Assembly (NCBI RefSeq): GCF_030708455.1
Contig: NZ_JAUYWF010000002.1
Span: 124,001-188,000, forward strand
DNA length: 64,000 nt
Direction: 5' to 3'
Source of the DNA: Halomonas sp. SSL-5
GTDB taxonomy: Bacteria > Pseudomonadota > Gammaproteobacteria > Pseudomonadales > Halomonadaceae
A model generated the notes under the pieces. It worked only from the letters and a program-made list of their open reading frames with translations. It made no database searches and was not told the DNA's origin. The position numbers and the translations under genes are program-made. Of the stretch, positions 62,274-64,000 are shown piece by piece; positions within the stretch are counted from its first letter, which is position 1, and the number at the start of each line of letters is the position of its first letter.

Positions 62274-62340
62274 CCAAGGGCAAGGGGCAAGGGGCAAGGG
62301 GCAAGGGGCAAGGGGCAAGGGGCAAGGGGCAAGGGGCAAG
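62274..62340. repeat. CAAGGGG heptamer tandem array (VNTR)
   Basis: Eight perfect 7-bp units (CAAGGGG) plus partial units at both ends. The unit is not a multiple of three and lies between genes. The plus strand has regular GGGG runs separated by CAA, able to form G-quadruplexes; the minus strand is correspondingly C-rich. Such pure short-unit arrays vary in copy number by replication slippage. The surrounding 343-bp gap also holds the nqr promoter and the gap terminator. Confidence 0.95.
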
Positions 62341-62369
62341 CTGAAAATCAGCAGCATGCTCCCGACCAA

Positions 62370-62407
62370 GCAAAAACAAACCCCGCGGCCATACAGCCTG
62401 CGGGGTT
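62370..62407 (-). terminator. Intrinsic terminator of the GAPDH gene
   Basis: AACCCCGC (62379-62386) pairs with GCGGGGTT (62400-62407), with an inner GGC/GCC pairing. On the minus strand the stem is followed by TTTGTTTTTG, a strong T run. It ends the gap transcript before the heptamer array and nqrA. Confidence 0.88.
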
Positions 62408-62444
62408 CCTTGAAGCTCGTCCCTTGTAGCTTGTAGCTCGTTGC

Positions 62445-63908
62445 TTAGGCGCTGGCGCGCGGCAGCTTGAGGAAGCTGACGTTGGACATGTGCTGCAGGA
62501 TGCGGATCACCTGGCAGCTGTAGCCGAACTCGTTGTCGTACCAGACGTAGAGCACAGCGTTCTTGCCATTGGCGATGGTCGCCTTGGCATCGACGATGCC
62601 GGCATGGCGGTTGCCGACGAAGTCGGTGGAGACCACCTCGGGGGAGTCGACATAGTCGATCTGCTTCTGGAACGGAGAATCCAGCGACATGTGACGCAGG
62701 AAGTCGTTGAGCGCCTCGGCGTCGGTCGCCTTCTCCAGGCGCAGGTTGAGGATCGCCATGGAGACGTTGGGCGTCGGCACGCGGATGGCATTGCCGGTGA
62801 GCTTGCCGGCAAACTCCGGCAGCGCCTTGGCGACGGCCTTGGCGGCACCGGTCTCGGTCAGCACCATGTTGAGCGGCGCGCTGCGCCCACGGCGGTCACC
62901 CTTGTGGTAGTTGTCGATCAGGTTCTGGTCGTTGGTGTAGCTGTGGACCGTCTCGACGTGGCCATGCTCGACGCCGAACTCGTCGTTGAGCACCTTGAGC
63001 ACCGGCACGATGGCGTTGGTGGTGCAGGAGGCCGCGGAGATGACGCGGTCATCGTCGCTCAGGTCATCATGGTTGATGCCGTAGACGATGTTCTTGATAT
63101 CCCCCTTGCCCGGCGCGGTGAGCAGCGCCTTGGCCACGCCCTTGCACTGCAGGTGCTGGCCGAGGCCGGCCTCGTCACGCCAGATGCCGGTGTTGTCGAC
63201 CACCACGGCGTTGTCGATGCCGTAGGCGGTATAGTCGACATCGGCCGGGGAGTCGGCGTAGATCACCTGGATGACATTACCGTTGGCGGTGATGGTGCGC
63301 GCCTCGGCGTCGACGCTGATGGTGCCGTCGAAGGGGCCATGGACGGAATCGCGGCGCAACAGGCTTGCCCGCTTCTCGAGGTCCTTGGCGATATCGCCGC
63401 GGCCGCGTACCACGATGGCGCGCAGGCGCAGCAGATTGCCGCCACCGGCCTTCTCCACCAGCACCCGGGCCAGGATACGGCCGATGCGGCCGAAGCCATA
63501 GAGGACCACGTCCTTGGGCTCGCCGTTACCGGCATTGGGGTCGTGGGCGTCGACGATCTCGGCGAGCTCCTCGCGCAGGAAGGCCACGGCATCGCCGCCG
63601 CCCTGCTTCTTGAAGGCCACGCCCAGCTTGCCCACGTCGACGTGGGCCGGCCCCAGGTTGAGCTCGGTCAGCGCCTTGACCAGCGGGTAGGTATCCTGCA
63701 CGGAGAGCTCGGTTCCCTCCACCTTCCGCACGAAGCGGTGATCCTTCAGGATGCGGATCACGCTGCGATTGAACAGCGAGCGCCCATAGAGGGTGGTGAC
63801 CACGTTGTTATGCCGGTAGAGGCTACCGATCATCGGGATCATCTGCTCGGCAAGCGCCTGGTTGTCGTGCCAGTCCTGAAAGACGGTATCGGAGGGTTGC
63901 TGACTCAC
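62445..63908 (-). CDS. Glyceraldehyde-3-phosphate dehydrogenase with N-terminal extension
   Basis: A 487-residue enzyme, about 150 longer than classical GAPDH. Residues ~1-130 are an added, mostly helical domain (DTVFQDWHDNQALAEQMIPM). The NAD fold follows (VLYGFGRIGRILARVLVEKAGG), then the catalytic Cys in SAASCTTNAIVP (about Cys295), TVHSYTNDQNLID and the end YDNEFGYSCQVIRI. The length resembles the GAPDH next to nqr in Pseudomonas. The GTG at 63908 is chosen because GAGG lies 8 bases upstream, and the predicted transcript starts too late for the ATG at 63947. Confidence 0.92.
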   Translation of the reverse strand: MSQQPSDTVFQDWHDNQALAEQMIPMIGSLYRHNNVVTTLYGRSLFNRSVIRILKDHRFVRKVEGTELSVQDTYPLVKALTELNLGPAHVDVGKLGVAFKKQGGGDAVAFLREELAEIVDAHDPNAGNGEPKDVVLYGFGRIGRILARVLVEKAGGGNLLRLRAIVVRGRGDIAKDLEKRASLLRRDSVHGPFDGTISVDAEARTITANGNVIQVIYADSPADVDYTAYGIDNAVVVDNTGIWRDEAGLGQHLQCKGVAKALLTAPGKGDIKNIVYGINHDDLSDDDRVISAASCTTNAIVPVLKVLNDEFGVEHGHVETVHSYTNDQNLIDNYHKGDRRGRSAPLNMVLTETGAAKAVAKALPEFAGKLTGNAIRVPTPNVSMAILNLRLEKATDAEALNDFLRHMSLDSPFQKQIDYVDSPEVVSTDFVGNRHAGIVDAKATIANGKNAVLYVWYDNEFGYSCQVIRILQHMSNVSFLKLPRASA

Positions 63909-63945
63909 GTGTGGCCTCACTGGTGGGATCGAAGGGTTCCCGGCC

Positions 63946-63974
63946 ATTATCCCGGGGCCGGGTTCCTGCGGCAA
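63946..63974 (-). promoter_or_regulatory. Sigma-70 promoter of the GAPDH gene
   Basis: On the minus strand TTGCCG (63969-63974), exactly 17 bases, then GATAAT (63946-63951). Transcription would start near 63939, giving a 30-base leader to the GTG at 63908 and excluding the ATG at 63947, which overlaps the -10 box. Confidence 0.65.
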
Positions 63975-64000
63975 TCGCTGGATGGTCGCAACCGCTGTAG

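Noticed and set aside
62274-62340. CRISPR-like array
   Set aside because: The units are 7 bp with no spacers; it is a simple tandem repeat.

Overview
The window is ordinary chromosomal core of a GC-rich gammaproteobacterium, most likely Halomonadaceae (Halomonas or a close relative). The evidence is the complete Na+-translocating NADH:quinone reductase operon with NqrM, the pseudomonad-like gene order leuC-leuD-leuB-asd-fimV-truA-trpF-...-accD-folC-SPOR-cvpA-purF-metZ, and strong GC3 bias. I see no prophage, insertion sequence, CRISPR array, rRNA or tRNA. The novelty is mainly in small intergenic elements and a few unusual proteins.

Layout. 1-9.3 kb: a SAM methyltransferase, rraA, a membrane-anchored glycerophosphodiesterase, ggt (converging on it, stop codons overlapping), then ppsA and its regulatory kinase/phosphorylase ppsR, divergent. 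9.4-12 kb: glutarate (lysine) catabolism, a class III CoA-transferase plus gcdH, with a perfect operator-like dyad at the gcdH promoter. 12-15 kb: purU, an orphan CbiM-like permease and a MATE exporter. 15.1-17.2 kb: an RNase J-type nuclease and a small H-NS-like protein with an AT-hook-like tail. 17.4-22.2 kb: a compact molybdenum cofactor operon mobA-mobB-moeA-moaCD-moaE-moaA, in which MoaC and MoaD are fused. 22.4-27.7 kb: an XRE-cupin regulator, a second MATE exporter, a PAS-GGDEF-EAL protein, YceI and cytochrome b561.

27.9-45.8 kb is one long minus-strand biosynthetic block (transcribed leuC to metZ): leucine, aspartate semialdehyde, FimV, TruA, tryptophan (trpF, trpB, trpA), AccD, FolC, a SPOR protein, CvpA, PurF and MetZ. 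A LysR regulator diverges from leuC. 47-55.6 kb: an unrecognised polytopic membrane protein, a zinc-ribbon protein, leuS-lptE-holA, a PA2779/PA2778-type pair (membrane peptide plus C39-like lipoprotein peptidase) and a DUF488 protein. 55.7-64 kb: nqrM, nqrABCDEF and a GAPDH with a long N-terminal extension.

The most interesting signal is a family of about 110-bp intergenic repeats (six full copies, one truncated, one possible fragment) with two tandem hairpins. Their loops are conserved (TCCCT-type) while their stems change by compensatory substitutions. The six full copies form three pairs, each bracketing one or two genes. The window also holds a REPIN-like REP doublet, a G-quadruplex-capable heptamer tandem array between gap and nqrA, and a terminator-like hairpin inside the start of the C39-like peptidase gene.
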